This document shows positions 33,119-43,257 of a stretch of 50,471 nucleotides of DNA, one piece after another (positions within the stretch are counted from its first letter, which is position 1; each line of letters opens with the position of its first letter). The notes under the pieces are model-generated. The model had not been told where the DNA came from, ran no database searches, and was given only the letters and a program-made list of their open reading frames with translations. Source of the stretch: Glaciecola sp. UBA983 (GTDB lineage: Bacteria > Pseudomonadota > Gammaproteobacteria > Enterobacterales > Alteromonadaceae); NCBI GenBank assembly GCA_002292215.1, contig DBBN01000012.1:1769-52239 (forward strand). The letters are read 5' to 3'. The position numbers were made by a program, and so were the translations under genes.

Positions 33119-33235
33119 TAATCATTGATTTTATATCGGCATCACCGCTTATAATTTAAATATTCCTTGGTTTTTTCATTAATAAGCGATACCAATCCAA
33201 TCAATGACCTAATGTCATGAGATTACGCCAATTGA

Positions 33236-36200
33236 CTACTCATTGGTCAGGACTGTCGTATCAGATTCGACGTTTGTGTGTGTTGTTAATTTACTTTTTA
33301 CCCAGTTAAAGGGACGAGTTAAGTCGAGTAAAATAATATATAAACACGGCACTAAGACTAATGTCACTATTGTAGCGTATAGGACTGCAAATCCTAGCGC
33401 GACTGCCATCGGGATCACAAATGAAGCTTGTAGACTTGTTTCAAACATAATCGGGAGCACGCCAGCAAAGGTCGTAATGGAGGTTAATGTAATCGCTCTG
33501 AAACGCACACAACCTGCTTCTAAAACAGCCGTTTTCACATCGTAACCTTGTTTACGGCGTTGGTTGATATAATCTGTCATCACTAATGAATCATTGATCA
33601 CTACGCCTGCCGCTGCGATTAAACCAAACGTCGACATCATCGACAAATCAATGCCGAGTAAAAAGTGTCCCCAAATCGCCCCTGTTAAACTAAAAGGGAT
33701 GACCGACATGATGATCAAGGGTTGACCGTAACTTTTAAGCGGAACAGCTAATAAGATAAATACCATGATCATCCCAGCCCAAAAGAACATGAATTGTTCA
33801 TCTTGTTGAGCTTGTTGCTCTTCAATGGTGCCACCTAACTGAGTTTTAACCGCAGGGAAAGCTTCTTTCATTTTAGGCAATAGATTATCTTTGATTTGGT
33901 CAATTACCGCACTCGGTTCGACGGCCTCTTCATCAATGGCACCCCAAACATAAACGGTGCGATAACCTTCTTCTCTACGAATATACGAAATACCCGGTTC
34001 TTCAGTCAGATCAACCACATCACCGAGCATCACTTCTTGACCGGTTGGCGTTTTAATCATGGTATATTTTAACTCAGCAAAACGTTCACGGGTGAGTTGT
34101 GGGTAACGCACCATGACTTTGACTTCTTCACCATTACGAATGACGCGCTGGGCTTCACCACCATAAAAACTCAATCCAACCTGACGGGCAATATTCGATA
34201 TATCAAGTCCTAAGTCATCGGCAACAGGCAACAATGACATGCGGATCTCTTTACTCGCAGGATCGATGGTTGAGCTAATATCAAACAACCCATTTTCTTG
34301 TTGCAGTAAAGAAATCAGATAACGGCCTGCGGCATTAAGTGTTTTGATATCACTGCCATAAATAAGATAACCAAATTCACCGTCATCATTGCCGCCGTTA
34401 ACATCATCTTGGATTGAAAATGACTTCATGCCTGCAATTTCGGGTATGCGTTCACGCCAGCGTCGCGCTAACTCGAACGTATCATAAAGACGTAATTCTT
34501 CATCGACGAGTGGTACCACTATCCGAGCTTCTGTACGCCCTCGGTTAAAGGCTAAGATATCACGGATCATACCAGACCCTTCGGCATCAATGGTTTCTTG
34601 CTCAACATCCAAAATTATTTTCTCAATCGTCTTAAGGGCATCGATAGTGGTTTGATCCGATACTGTTTCACTCATCTCTATACTTATAGATGGAAAATCG
34701 TGCGGGACTTTGGGGTTTGGCACCATACGGACATAATTGGCTTGGATTAAACCAAAACTGATTAATAGCATGGCAATAAAGAATGCAAACACCGCCCAGC
34801 GATACTCGACACACTGTTCGACAAAACGACGGTATTTACCATTTACAAAACCAAAGAAGGCTTTATTAAAGCGATCTCTAAAGCCATTTTCTTTGATTGG
34901 TGTAAAGTTAATTTGCGCGATATGGGCAGGTAAAATGAGTTTGGATTCGATGAGTGAAAACACCAAACATAAGATCACGACCATAGAGATATTATAGAAG
35001 AACGCTCCTTCAAAACCGCTAGATTGGGTAAAGGGAGCAAATACCGCGATAGTGGTTAACACGCCAAATGTCGCGGGGGTCGCGACGCGTTTCGCACCAC
35101 GTACGACGTTATTGACGCCGCCACCATATTGTTCTACTTCGCTATACGCAGATTCACCAATCACAATGGCATCATCCACCACAATCCCGAGCACCATAAT
35201 AAAGGCAAACAAAGACAGAATATTAATTGTGACGCCAAAAATAGGCATCATCATCATGGCGCCTAAAAAGCACACAGGTAAACCGACCATAACCCAAAAA
35301 GCGAGTTTAAAACGTAAAAATAACGTCAGCATCAATGCCACTAAGATAGAACCTTGGATTAAATTACCAAGCATCATATCTAAACGAGCGTTAAGGTAGT
35401 AGGTCATATCCACTAGAACTTTGAGCTCTAACCCTTGGGGTAAGGTTTTATTTTTTTCCTCAATATAGGCTTTGACAGACTCTGCGACAGGAATGGTATC
35501 TTGTGACTTCGTCGCTTTGACATCAATAAATATCGCATTTTGACCTGAGTATTTAAAGTAACGTTCACCTTCTGTAAAGCCATCTTTAATTAGTGCCACA
35601 TCTTGTAATAAGACGCGACCACCGTTTGCGCCAATTTTAACTGGTATGTTGCGAAATTCTTCACCGTTGTAGTATTGGTTTTCTACACGAACGGCAATGA
35701 TCCCTGCATCAGTACGTAATTGACCAGCTGAAAAATTAGCCGAGTAACGCCGTATTGCAGCAGTAATATCACTGATGGTTAGATCGTATTGTTTGAGTGC
35801 TTCTGGCTGTACTTCTATCGCAATCTCGTCATCAGGGGCGGATGCATTCGCTAGCGACACATTGTTTAGTTGTAGAAGTTCATTTTCAATTTGATTCGCA
35901 ATGGGCTTGAGCTGTTCTAATGGCACATCACCCACGAGTGACATCTCAATCACATCTTGCTGAAATTCTGCCTGAGTGACCTGGATCGGTTCCATATCAG
36001 CAGGGAAGGTACCGATACTATCTACGCGTTGTTTTACTTTATCGAGTACTGACGCTAAATCTTCACCTTCACGAATACGCAGGCTGATGCGACCACCATT
36101 ACGGAAGGCACGAGAGACGCTTTCTTTGATTTCAGTAATATCTTTCAAGGATTCTTCAATCTTAATTAAGATACTTTCTTCAATTTCTCGAGGGGCTGCA

Positions 36201-36406
36201 CCTGGGTAGGAAGCTTGGACATTAATAAAGTTGATTTCCACATTGGGAAACATTTGTCGTTGAATCGAATTGTAGCTGATTAACCCCATAATGATGATAA
36301 AGCCCATCATCAAGTTAGCTGCTACTGCATTGTTGGCAAAATACGCGATTAAGCCGGTTTCTTCTTTATTAACATCAACGACGTCTTCGGTGATATGTTC
36401 ACTCAT
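33236..36406 (-). CDS. RND family efflux permease
   Basis: A 1056-residue inner-membrane transporter of the AcrB superfamily. TM1 is near residues 25-45 (AVAANLMMGFIIIMGLIS), followed by VQASYPGAAPREIEESI in the porter domain, and TM2-6 near 345-545 with the relay motif VLGIVVDDAIVIGES. The second half repeats this, with FGLIAAAGVVINDSLVMTDY near 940. This branch is common next to a single adaptor gene in marine gammaproteobacteria. AAGGAAC precedes the ATG, and the adaptor stop is 12 bases upstream, so the two form an operon. No outer-membrane factor or regulator is adjacent. Confidence 0.95.
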   Translation of the reverse strand: MSEHITEDVVDVNKEETGLIAYFANNAVAANLMMGFIIIMGLISYNSIQRQMFPNVEINFINVQASYPGAAPREIEESILIKIEESLKDITEIKESVSRAFRNGGRISLRIREGEDLASVLDKVKQRVDSIGTFPADMEPIQVTQAEFQQDVIEMSLVGDVPLEQLKPIANQIENELLQLNNVSLANASAPDDEIAIEVQPEALKQYDLTISDITAAIRRYSANFSAGQLRTDAGIIAVRVENQYYNGEEFRNIPVKIGANGGRVLLQDVALIKDGFTEGERYFKYSGQNAIFIDVKATKSQDTIPVAESVKAYIEEKNKTLPQGLELKVLVDMTYYLNARLDMMLGNLIQGSILVALMLTLFLRFKLAFWVMVGLPVCFLGAMMMMPIFGVTINILSLFAFIMVLGIVVDDAIVIGESAYSEVEQYGGGVNNVVRGAKRVATPATFGVLTTIAVFAPFTQSSGFEGAFFYNISMVVILCLVFSLIESKLILPAHIAQINFTPIKENGFRDRFNKAFFGFVNGKYRRFVEQCVEYRWAVFAFFIAMLLISFGLIQANYVRMVPNPKVPHDFPSISIEMSETVSDQTTIDALKTIEKIILDVEQETIDAEGSGMIRDILAFNRGRTEARIVVPLVDEELRLYDTFELARRWRERIPEIAGMKSFSIQDDVNGGNDDGEFGYLIYGSDIKTLNAAGRYLISLLQQENGLFDISSTIDPASKEIRMSLLPVADDLGLDISNIARQVGLSFYGGEAQRVIRNGEEVKVMVRYPQLTRERFAELKYTMIKTPTGQEVMLGDVVDLTEEPGISYIRREEGYRTVYVWGAIDEEAVEPSAVIDQIKDNLLPKMKEAFPAVKTQLGGTIEEQQAQQDEQFMFFWAGMIMVFILLAVPLKSYGQPLIIMSVIPFSLTGAIWGHFLLGIDLSMMSTFGLIAAAGVVINDSLVMTDYINQRRKQGYDVKTAVLEAGCVRFRAITLTSITTFAGVLPIMFETSLQASFVIPMAVALGFAVLYATIVTLVLVPCLYIILLDLTRPFNWVKSKLTTHTNVESDTTVLTNE

Positions 36407-36418
36407 GAGAATCGTTCC

Positions 36419-37630
36419 TTATTCTTGTGAATCAGACTGAACATCCGATCCATCAGATTCACTCGAATCACCCAGTAGCGAGCTATCAGCAACTAAAGGG
36501 CTCTGTTCGCCAATGATTTTAACTTCCATGCCGTTTTGTGGATATTCTGGTAAAGTGATGACCAGACGATCTTGTTCCGCTAACCCTTCATTGATATAGA
36601 AGAAAGCGCCTTCTTCACGTACCACATTCACTGGCTTAGAGACCATTTTATTGTTGTCATCTAACAGCCAGATCGACCGTTTATTAACAAGAGACTGGGC
36701 TACTTTAAACACATTTGTAATCGTTTTACCATTAAAGTTCACCTCAACATAGGTTCCAAATTTAATGCGAGGTGCATTTGTTTTTAAGCTGTAAGGGTCA
36801 TCAATTTGAACCACTAAATGGGTCATTCTGGTCGCTTGATCTACTCGACCTAAATCGCGAACAATTATGCCTTGGCGTAAGGTTTTTTCTGCACCGCGTG
36901 ACACGATTGTTGCAGGAGTATTGGCAATCCTACTGGGCAAAAATGTCGCATCAAAACCGGCAATAGGAAAAATAACTTCAGCACGTTCAATGTTGTTTAA
37001 TCGTGCTACTTGCACGCCTTTATTAACATATTGGCCTACACCGACATCGCGCGACACAATTAATGCATCATACGGTGCTGTGATAATGGTGTTGTTGAGA
37101 TCTTTGTTTGCAATTTTAAGACGCGACTGAGCGGATTTTAATGCAGCTTGTGCGCTCAGTAGTTGAGGTTTACGCAAATACAGATCGGTGACTTTAGAGG
37201 CGGGTAAATTTTTGGCTTCGCGTTTTGCGACATCCGCACGTGCTTGTTCTTCTATTAAGGTTGCCTGTGCGCGTGATACTTCTGATTCAGCTTGTAACAC
37301 GGCCGCCTCATAGAGATCCGCTTCAATGGTAAACAGCACATCACCACGTTTGACTAATCCACCTTCAACAAAATTTGGATGCCATGAAATGACTTCACCA
37401 GAAACTTGTGCAGACATAGCGGTGCTCTCAAACGGACGTACTTCACCGTTAGATTTGATCACAACATCATAATTGATTGATTCGGCGTTTTGCACACTTA
37501 CTGATGGACGGGTATCGACTTTTACTTTTTCTTTTTTCTCTTCCGCCGTTGCTTTTATTCCGATCATACCGCCAATACCTACGGCGATAATAATAACGGC
37601 TAATCCGGTTTTTTTGAGTGTGCTGTTCAT
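36419..37630 (-). CDS. RND efflux periplasmic adaptor subunit
   Basis: A 403-residue membrane fusion protein. An N-terminal membrane anchor (about residues 6-25, TGLAVIIIAVGIGGMIGI) is followed by barrel and lipoyl-like halves (VSGEVISWHPNFVEGGLVKRG and TAPYDALIVSRDVGVGQYV) around a long coiled-coil hairpin (about 100-170). The C-terminus is an acidic Ser/Asp-rich tail. AAGG is spaced for the ATG at 37630, so I prefer it to the ATG seven codons earlier. It is the first gene of the operon with the permease. The export substrate is unknown. Confidence 0.93.
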   Translation of the reverse strand: MNSTLKKTGLAVIIIAVGIGGMIGIKATAEEKKEKVKVDTRPSVSVQNAESINYDVVIKSNGEVRPFESTAMSAQVSGEVISWHPNFVEGGLVKRGDVLFTIEADLYEAAVLQAESEVSRAQATLIEEQARADVAKREAKNLPASKVTDLYLRKPQLLSAQAALKSAQSRLKIANKDLNNTIITAPYDALIVSRDVGVGQYVNKGVQVARLNNIERAEVIFPIAGFDATFLPSRIANTPATIVSRGAEKTLRQGIIVRDLGRVDQATRMTHLVVQIDDPYSLKTNAPRIKFGTYVEVNFNGKTITNVFKVAQSLVNKRSIWLLDDNNKMVSKPVNVVREEGAFFYINEGLAEQDRLVITLPEYPQNGMEVKIIGEQSPLVADSSLLGDSSESDGSDVQSDSQE

Positions 37631-37979
37631 GTGTGCTGCCTTAATGTCCATTTTATATGTAAATAATAACTGACCTAAATGTACAGATCTGTTGTCAAAT
37701 GTAACGAGTTGTAATTATGGAGTAGTGCGCGTTACTTGCTTCGCTTCAAGAGCGTATTAACATATTAATTAGCAATACTTGTTCCACAATTAAAGTCTAT
37801 AAATTTCAGTGGTTTGGGTGGAGTATATCAAGAGGGTATGTATGTTTGACGCAATTAGTGTGAGATAACCTAAATTGTGGTGTAATTGACTTGATCTTTA
37901 GAGGGTGAAGTACACTAACTAATTTTAATAATGCAGCTGTATCATTGGCTGAATACGAACGGTAATGTAACTATCATGC
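37631..37979. other. Intergenic region upstream of the RND adaptor gene
   Basis: About 350 bases between the adaptor start and the asnS terminator, both on the minus strand. It must hold the promoter of the RND operon. I saw no frame longer than about 20 codons with a ribosome-binding site, no RNA gene and no strong dyad. Confidence 0.5.
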
Positions 37980-38018
37980 AAAAAAAAAGTAACCAACCAC
38001 TACAGTTGATTACTTTTT
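37980..38018 (-). terminator. Rho-independent terminator of asnS
   Basis: Arms 37984-37997 and 38005-38018 (AAAAAGTAACCAAC against GTTGATTACTTTTT, one mismatch) enclose a seven-base loop. A run of nine A on the plus strand (37980-37988) gives the T run on the minus strand. It begins 25 bases after the asnS stop codon. Confidence 0.85.
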
Positions 38019-38042
38019 CAAATATTTGTCGATGTTGCTTTT

Positions 38043-39440
38043 TTAGTATGGTGCGCTGCCTGGTGTACGTGGGAAAGGAATAACGTCACGGACATTTTGC
38101 ACACCTGTAACATAAGCGACGAGGCGCTCAAAACCTAAACCAAATCCGGCATGTGGCACAGTACCGTAACGACGTAAATCACGATACCAGCTATAATCTG
38201 CTTGGTCTAAGCCCATTTCTGCTAAACGTGCATCAAATACATCAAGACGCTCTTCTCGCTGAGAGCCTCCGATGATTTCACCAATACCCGGTGCTAAGAT
38301 ATCCATTGCGGCAACGGTTTTACCGTCATCATTGATACGCATATAGAATGCTTTGATATCTTTCGGGTAGTTTTGCATGATGATCGGCGCACCGACATGC
38401 TCTTCTGCTAAATAACGTTCGTGCTCAGAAGATAAATCAACCCCCCACGATACTGGGAATTCAAATTTCTTGCCGCAATTTTGTAGTATCTCAATCGCGT
38501 CGGTGTAATCCATGCGGACAAATTCAGAGTTAACGACTTGTTCTAAGCGCGTAATCGCGTCTTTATTGACTCGCTGTGCAAAAAACGCCATATCATCAGC
38601 ATTTTCTGCAAGCACCGCTTTGAATACATATTTAAGTAAGTCTTCAGCTAGTTGTGCAACAGTCGCTAAGTCTGCAAAGGCGACTTCTGGCTCAATCATC
38701 CAAAACTCAGCTAAGTGACGTGTGGTGTTTGAGTTTTCTGCTCGGAACGTAGGCCCAAAGGTATACACCTTGGACATGGCCGTTGCGTAGGTTTCAACAT
38801 TTAACTGACCGGATACGGTTAAGAAGGTTTCTTTACCAAAAAAATCTTCAGAATAATCAACTTGACCGTCATCATTCATTGGTAAGTTCATCATATCTAA
38901 GGTTGATACGCGAAACATTTCGCCAGCACCTTCGGTATCGGAACCAGTAATAATTGGTGTAGAAATCCAAAAATAACCTTGCTCATGGAAAAAACGATGT
39001 ACCGCTTGGGATAGTGTATTACGAACTCGGGTAACTGCACCCATGATATTAGTTCGTGGACGTAAGTGTGCATGTTCACGTAAATACTCAATGCTATGAC
39101 GCTTAGCTGCCATTGGATACGTATCTGGGTTTTCGACCATACCAACGATCTCAACACTGGTCGCTTCAATTTCGACTGCTTGACCTTGGCCTTGTGACGC
39201 TTTAACCACACCGGTTACAGACAATGAACAACCAGTAGTCAATGTCGTGATCTGCGCGTAATTTTCTAATGTGTTTAACGCAATCACCTGCACGGGATCA
39301 AAACAGCTACCATCGTGTAGCGCAATAAAAGATAAACCGGCTTTTGAATCACGACGGGTACGAACCCATCCTTTGATAGTCACGGTTTGCGCGATCTCGT
39401 AAGACCCTTTTAGCACGTCGACAACTGAGGCATACGCCAT
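38043..39440 (-). CDS. asnS: Asparaginyl-tRNA synthetase
   Basis: A 465-residue class IIb synthetase that charges tRNA-Asn with asparagine. The N-terminal OB fold ([20 protein letters not shown]) binds the anticodon. Class II motifs are present: motif 2 around [20 protein letters not shown] and motif 3 in [15 protein letters not shown] near the C-terminus, which ends in [15 protein letters not shown]. Length and sequence match E. coli AsnS (466) closely. GGAG lies seven bases before the ATG at 39440; the ATG four codons earlier overlaps that ribosome-binding site and is rejected. A terminator follows. Confidence 0.98.
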   Translation of the reverse strand: MAYASVVDVLKGSYEIAQTVTIKGWVRTRRDSKAGLSFIALHDGSCFDPVQVIALNTLENYAQITTLTTGCSLSVTGVVKASQGQGQAVEIEATSVEIVGMVENPDTYPMAAKRHSIEYLREHAHLRPRTNIMGAVTRVRNTLSQAVHRFFHEQGYFWISTPIITGSDTEGAGEMFRVSTLDMMNLPMNDDGQVDYSEDFFGKETFLTVSGQLNVETYATAMSKVYTFGPTFRAENSNTTRHLAEFWMIEPEVAFADLATVAQLAEDLLKYVFKAVLAENADDMAFFAQRVNKDAITRLEQVVNSEFVRMDYTDAIEILQNCGKKFEFPVSWGVDLSSEHERYLAEEHVGAPIIMQNYPKDIKAFYMRINDDGKTVAAMDILAPGIGEIIGGSQREERLDVFDARLAEMGLDQADYSWYRDLRRYGTVPHAGFGLGFERLVAYVTGVQNVRDVIPFPRTPGSAPY

Positions 39441-39527
39441 AGTGAACTCCATTAAATTATTGATAAGCAGATAAAAAAGCGAATTATACCCAAATTTGTG
39501 ACTTTCTCCACATTAAATGCAGGCTAA

Positions 39528-40796
39528 TCACTCATCAAGGGCAGAATAAATTGCTTCGCAAAGTTGTTTGATATGTGCCTCGCTGCAAATGAACGGAGGC
39601 ATGATGTAAACCAATTTACCAAAAGGACGGATCCATACGCCGCTTTCGACAAACTTAGCTTGAATTGCCGCGACGTCCACAGAAACTTTGGTTTCGACCA
39701 CACCAATAGCGCCTAAAATACGAATATCAGCGACTGCGGCAAGGTCTGCGCAAGGTGTGAGATATTGATGGATCCATGTTTCAATCGTCTCGACCTGTTG
39801 TTGCCATTCACCAGTAGCAATAATATCTAAACTAGCTGACGCGACTGCGCAAGCCAGGGGATTAGCCATATAAGTAGGGCCATGCATAAATACGCCAGGG
39901 GCACTTTGACAAATCCCCATTGCCACGTCTTCGGTACAAATCGTCGCAGCCATGGTCATATAACCACCAGTTAAAGCTTTTCCTAAACAAATGATGTCAG
40001 GTGAAATGCTCGCATGTTCGCAGGCAAATAATTTACCTGTACGACCAAAACCCGTAGCGATTTCATCGACGATCAATAAGATATTATATTCATCGCACAA
40101 CTGGCGGGCACGTTTGAGGTACATCGGATGATACATGCGCATACCCCCAGCACCTTGCACTATGGGTTCTAAAATCAATGCAGCTAGTTCGTTATGATGC
40201 GCAGCAATAAGATCCGCTAACGGGGTAATATCATCCTCGTTCCACGTTTGCTCAAAACGGGTTTGCGGAGCAGGAGCAAAAATTTGTTCTGCTAGGACAT
40301 TTTTGAATAACGAATGCATGCCGTTAATTGGATCACACACCGACATGGCTGCAAACGTATCTCCGTGATAACCATTGCGCGGCGTAATAATTTTGTGCTT
40401 ATTGGGCTGACCTTGGCAAGCAAAATACTGTAATGCCATTTTGATCGCAACTTCCACCGACACTGATCCCGAGTCAGCTAAAAATACACGATTCAAACCA
40501 TCCGGTACCATGGACAATAATTGTTTGGTTAAGCGGATTGCAGGTTCGTGGGTGATCCCGCCAAACATGACATGTGAAAACGCGTCAATTTGTGTTTTAG
40601 CTGCCTGATTAAGGTGTGGGTGATTATAACCGTGAATAGCCGCCCACCAAGACGACATCCCATCAATTAAAACTTGAGAGTCAGCCAAGGTCAGTTCAAC
40701 ACCGTTTGCCCCTATTACTTCATAACAAGGTAACGGTTGCGTCGCTGACGTATAAGGATGCCATAAATGGCGCTTGTCATATTCAATATTGTTCAA
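39528..40796 (-). CDS. bioA: Adenosylmethionine-8-amino-7-oxononanoate aminotransferase
   Basis: A PLP enzyme that makes 7,8-diaminopelargonate from KAPA using SAM as amino donor in biotin synthesis. Hallmarks are DKRHLWHPYTSATQPLP at the start, DGMSSWWAAIHGYNHP, GYHGD, DEIATGFGRTGKLFACEH and the PLP lysine in LGKALTGGYM. The longest ATG frame begins at 40856 (442 residues), but its first 20 codons contain the BirA operator and have no counterpart in E. coli BioA. TTG at 40796 gives 422 residues and a matching N-terminus, though no clear Shine-Dalgarno sequence precedes it. The start is thus unsettled. It is divergent from bioBFCD. Confidence 0.93.
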   Translation of the reverse strand: MNNIEYDKRHLWHPYTSATQPLPCYEVIGANGVELTLADSQVLIDGMSSWWAAIHGYNHPHLNQAAKTQIDAFSHVMFGGITHEPAIRLTKQLLSMVPDGLNRVFLADSGSVSVEVAIKMALQYFACQGQPNKHKIITPRNGYHGDTFAAMSVCDPINGMHSLFKNVLAEQIFAPAPQTRFEQTWNEDDITPLADLIAAHHNELAALILEPIVQGAGGMRMYHPMYLKRARQLCDEYNILLIVDEIATGFGRTGKLFACEHASISPDIICLGKALTGGYMTMAATICTEDVAMGICQSAPGVFMHGPTYMANPLACAVASASLDIIATGEWQQQVETIETWIHQYLTPCADLAAVADIRILGAIGVVETKVSVDVAAIQAKFVESGVWIRPFGKLVYIMPPFICSEAHIKQLCEAIYSALDE

Positions 40797-40807
40797 TTTA
40801 TAATCGC

Positions 40808-40840
40808 TTGTAAACTTGCTAAATGGCTTTTGGTTGACAA
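40808..40840. promoter_or_regulatory. BirA (biotin repressor) operator
   Basis: TTGTAAACT (40808-40816) and GGTTGACAA (40832-40840) flank a 15-base spacer. This matches the E. coli bio operator pattern of TTGTAAACC and GGTTTACAA half-sites with a spacer of similar length. It lies between bioA and bioB and overlaps the bioB -35 element, so BirA-biotinoyl-AMP binding would block both directions. Confidence 0.88.
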
Positions 40841-40861
40841 AGCCGGAATACTGCATAGACT
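40834..40861 (+). promoter_or_regulatory. Promoter of the bioBFCD operon
   Basis: TTGACA (40834-40839), 16 bases, then TAGACT (40856-40861) make a good sigma-70 promoter. The -35 box lies inside the right half of the BirA operator. The predicted transcript start is near 40868, about 30 bases before the bioB ATG. Confidence 0.7.
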
Positions 40862-40898
40862 AACGCTCTATACCCGTTAAGTAAAGAGCAAGGCACGC

Positions 40899-42068
40899 AT
40901 GCAAACCGACACTATGACCGCAACCTCAGCGCAAACTCACGTTTCATCTCTAGCTGATCAAATCTCATCCAATCCAATTAGTTTGCCTAAACCGCTGACC
41001 GCGCAGATGCAGCAAGATGTTCGTCATAATTGGACATTGGATCAAGTCAACGCATTGTATGACATGCCATTTAATGACTTAATGTTCAAAGCTCAAACGG
41101 TTCACCGTACGCACTTTGACCCGAATTATGTACAAGTAAGTACATTACTATCGATTAAAACGGGTGCCTGCCCAGAAGATTGCGCGTATTGTCCACAATC
41201 AGCTCGCTATGATACGGGACTGGAAAAAGAACGGTTATTGGAGATTTCCAAAGTCATTGAACGCGCCAAAGAAGCACGCGCTACAGGATCAACACGTTTT
41301 TGTATGGGAGCAGCGTGGCGTAATCCACGTGAGCGTGATATGCCTTATGTGATTGATATGGTCAAAGAAGTTAAATCTTTGGGCTTAGAAACGTGTATGA
41401 CGTTGGGTATGTTAACCCGTGATCAGGCTATCGCCCTAAAGCAAGCGGGTCTGGATTATTACAATCACAATTTGGATACCTCACCGGAATATTATGGTGA
41501 CATTATTACCACTCGTACCTATCAAGACCGTTTGGATACGTTACAAAACGTCCGTGATTCAGGCATGCATGTCTGCTCAGGCGGGATTGTTGGTATGGGC
41601 GAAACGGGCGATGACCGTTCAGGCTTACTGATTGCGTTAGCCAATTTAGAACGCCACCCAGAAAGTGTCCCCATTAACATGTTGGTTAAAGTTAAAGGCA
41701 CACCATTAGATAAAGTGGACGATTTAGATTATTTTGAATTTATTCGCACTATCGCGATTGCACGGATCATGATGCCGCAATCATTTGTACGTTTATCAGC
41801 AGGGCGCGAAGCGATGAACGAGCAAATGCAAGCCATGTGCTTTATGGCTGGCGCAAACTCTATATTTTACGGTTGTAAGTTACTGACCACTTCTAACCCT
41901 GAAACACATGAAGATGTTATGTTGTTCAAAAAGCTTGGCATTAATTCTCATCAAACTAAAGCGTATTCGGATGAAGCACACGAAGCAGCGTTGCATGATG
42001 AAATACAAATGCAGCAAGAGCAGCAAGCTGTTCCTAGCGATTTGTTTTACGATGCATCTGCAACATAG
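40899..42068 (+). CDS. bioB: Biotin synthase
   Basis: A 389-residue radical SAM enzyme that inserts sulfur into dethiobiotin. The radical SAM cluster motif is [16 protein letters not shown] (Cys-x3-Cys-x2-Cys, about residues 92-99). Further conserved segments are [31 protein letters not shown] and [17 protein letters not shown]. It is longer than E. coli BioB (346) by an N-terminal extension and a Gln-rich C-terminal tail. AAGG precedes the ATG. It is the first gene of bioB-F-C-D under the BirA-controlled promoter. Confidence 0.98.
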   Translation: MQTDTMTATSAQTHVSSLADQISSNPISLPKPLTAQMQQDVRHNWTLDQVNALYDMPFNDLMFKAQTVHRTHFDPNYVQVSTLLSIKTGACPEDCAYCPQSARYDTGLEKERLLEISKVIERAKEARATGSTRFCMGAAWRNPRERDMPYVIDMVKEVKSLGLETCMTLGMLTRDQAIALKQAGLDYYNHNLDTSPEYYGDIITTRTYQDRLDTLQNVRDSGMHVCSGGIVGMGETGDDRSGLLIALANLERHPESVPINMLVKVKGTPLDKVDDLDYFEFIRTIAIARIMMPQSFVRLSAGREAMNEQMQAMCFMAGANSIFYGCKLLTTSNPETHEDVMLFKKLGINSHQTKAYSDEAHEAALHDEIQMQQEQQAVPSDLFYDASAT

Positions 42069-42081
42069 CCAAAACGAGTAG

Positions 42082-43257
42082 ATGATGGCATTTTCCCATT
42101 TACAAACAGAGCTCACGAGATTGGCACATGATTGTTTACTGCGCAAACGCGTAGTGGTAGAAGATGATTATGATGGTGTCATTAAAGTAGATGGGAAGCA
42201 CTACCTGAATTTTTCCAGTAATGACTATCTCGGTCATCGCCAGAATCAGGATATTTTGCAATCTTATGTTGAAGGATTGTCTCGATATGGTGCCGGTTCT
42301 GGTGCTTCACCGTTAGTGACAGGGCATACGCAATGTCACCAAGCGTTAGAAGATCACCTTGCAAATGCGTTAAATCGCGAGGCGGTGTTGTTGTTTTCTT
42401 CTGGTTTTGCGGCTAATCAAGCTGTGTGCCAAGCCTTGTTATCTGAAGGTGATACGGTGATCACCGATAAGCTGATGCATGCCTCTTTTATTGATGCTGC
42501 GATCCACAGTCCTGCACAATTTTTACGCTTTAAGCATAATGATATACAGCACGCCGAAACGCAATTTAGCAAAGCCTCAGAAAATGCTTCTGGCAACACC
42601 TTATGTGTGTCTGAAGGGGTATTTAGTATGGATGGCGATAGCGCTGATGTGAGTGCATTACAGCAATTATGTGAGCAACACGATGCGTGGTTGATGCTTG
42701 ATGATGCGCATGCATTTGGTGTTATCGGTGAAACCGGCTTAGGTAGTGTTGAGGCGTTTAATTTATCGCAAGATCAATGCCCCATTGTGATGGGCACTTT
42801 TGGTAAAGCGATTGGAACAGGCGGGGCGTTTATCGCTGGCTCTCAAGTGCTGATTGATTATTTAGTTAATAAAGCGAAACATTATATTTATTCAACGGCG
42901 TTTAGTGCAGCTCAAGCCAAAGCGACGTTGACCAGCATTCAGCTAATGCAACAAGGGCCAGCCAGACGTCAGCTTCACGATAATATTGGCTATTTTAAAT
43001 CACTTGCCGCAGTTCAAGGCTTACCTATTATTGCCTCTGATAGCGCCATTCAACCCTATTTGATTAATGATCCAGCCAAAGCACTCAAGGCTAGCGATAT
43101 GCTCAAAAGCTTAGGGTTATGGGTTAATGCTATTCGTACACCGACAGTGCCCAAAGGGCAAGACCGTTTGAGGGTGACCATTAGTGCCTTGCATCAACAA
43201 CAAGATATAGAATCATTGGTTGATGGCTTAGTGATGATGCGAGCCAAACTTGGATAA
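42082..43257 (+). CDS. bioF: 8-amino-7-oxononanoate synthase
   Basis: A 391-residue PLP enzyme of the alpha-oxoamine synthase family that joins pimeloyl-ACP/CoA and L-alanine to give KAPA. It shows YLNFSSNDYLGHRQN, RYGAGSGASPLVTGH, MLDDAHAFGVIGE and the PLP lysine in MGTFGKAIGTGGAF. Length matches E. coli BioF (384). It starts 13 bases after bioB and overlaps bioC by eight bases, so translation of the operon is coupled. Confidence 0.97.
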   Translation: MMAFSHLQTELTRLAHDCLLRKRVVVEDDYDGVIKVDGKHYLNFSSNDYLGHRQNQDILQSYVEGLSRYGAGSGASPLVTGHTQCHQALEDHLANALNREAVLLFSSGFAANQAVCQALLSEGDTVITDKLMHASFIDAAIHSPAQFLRFKHNDIQHAETQFSKASENASGNTLCVSEGVFSMDGDSADVSALQQLCEQHDAWLMLDDAHAFGVIGETGLGSVEAFNLSQDQCPIVMGTFGKAIGTGGAFIAGSQVLIDYLVNKAKHYIYSTAFSAAQAKATLTSIQLMQQGPARRQLHDNIGYFKSLAAVQGLPIIASDSAIQPYLINDPAKALKASDMLKSLGLWVNAIRTPTVPKGQDRLRVTISALHQQQDIESLVDGLVMMRAKLG

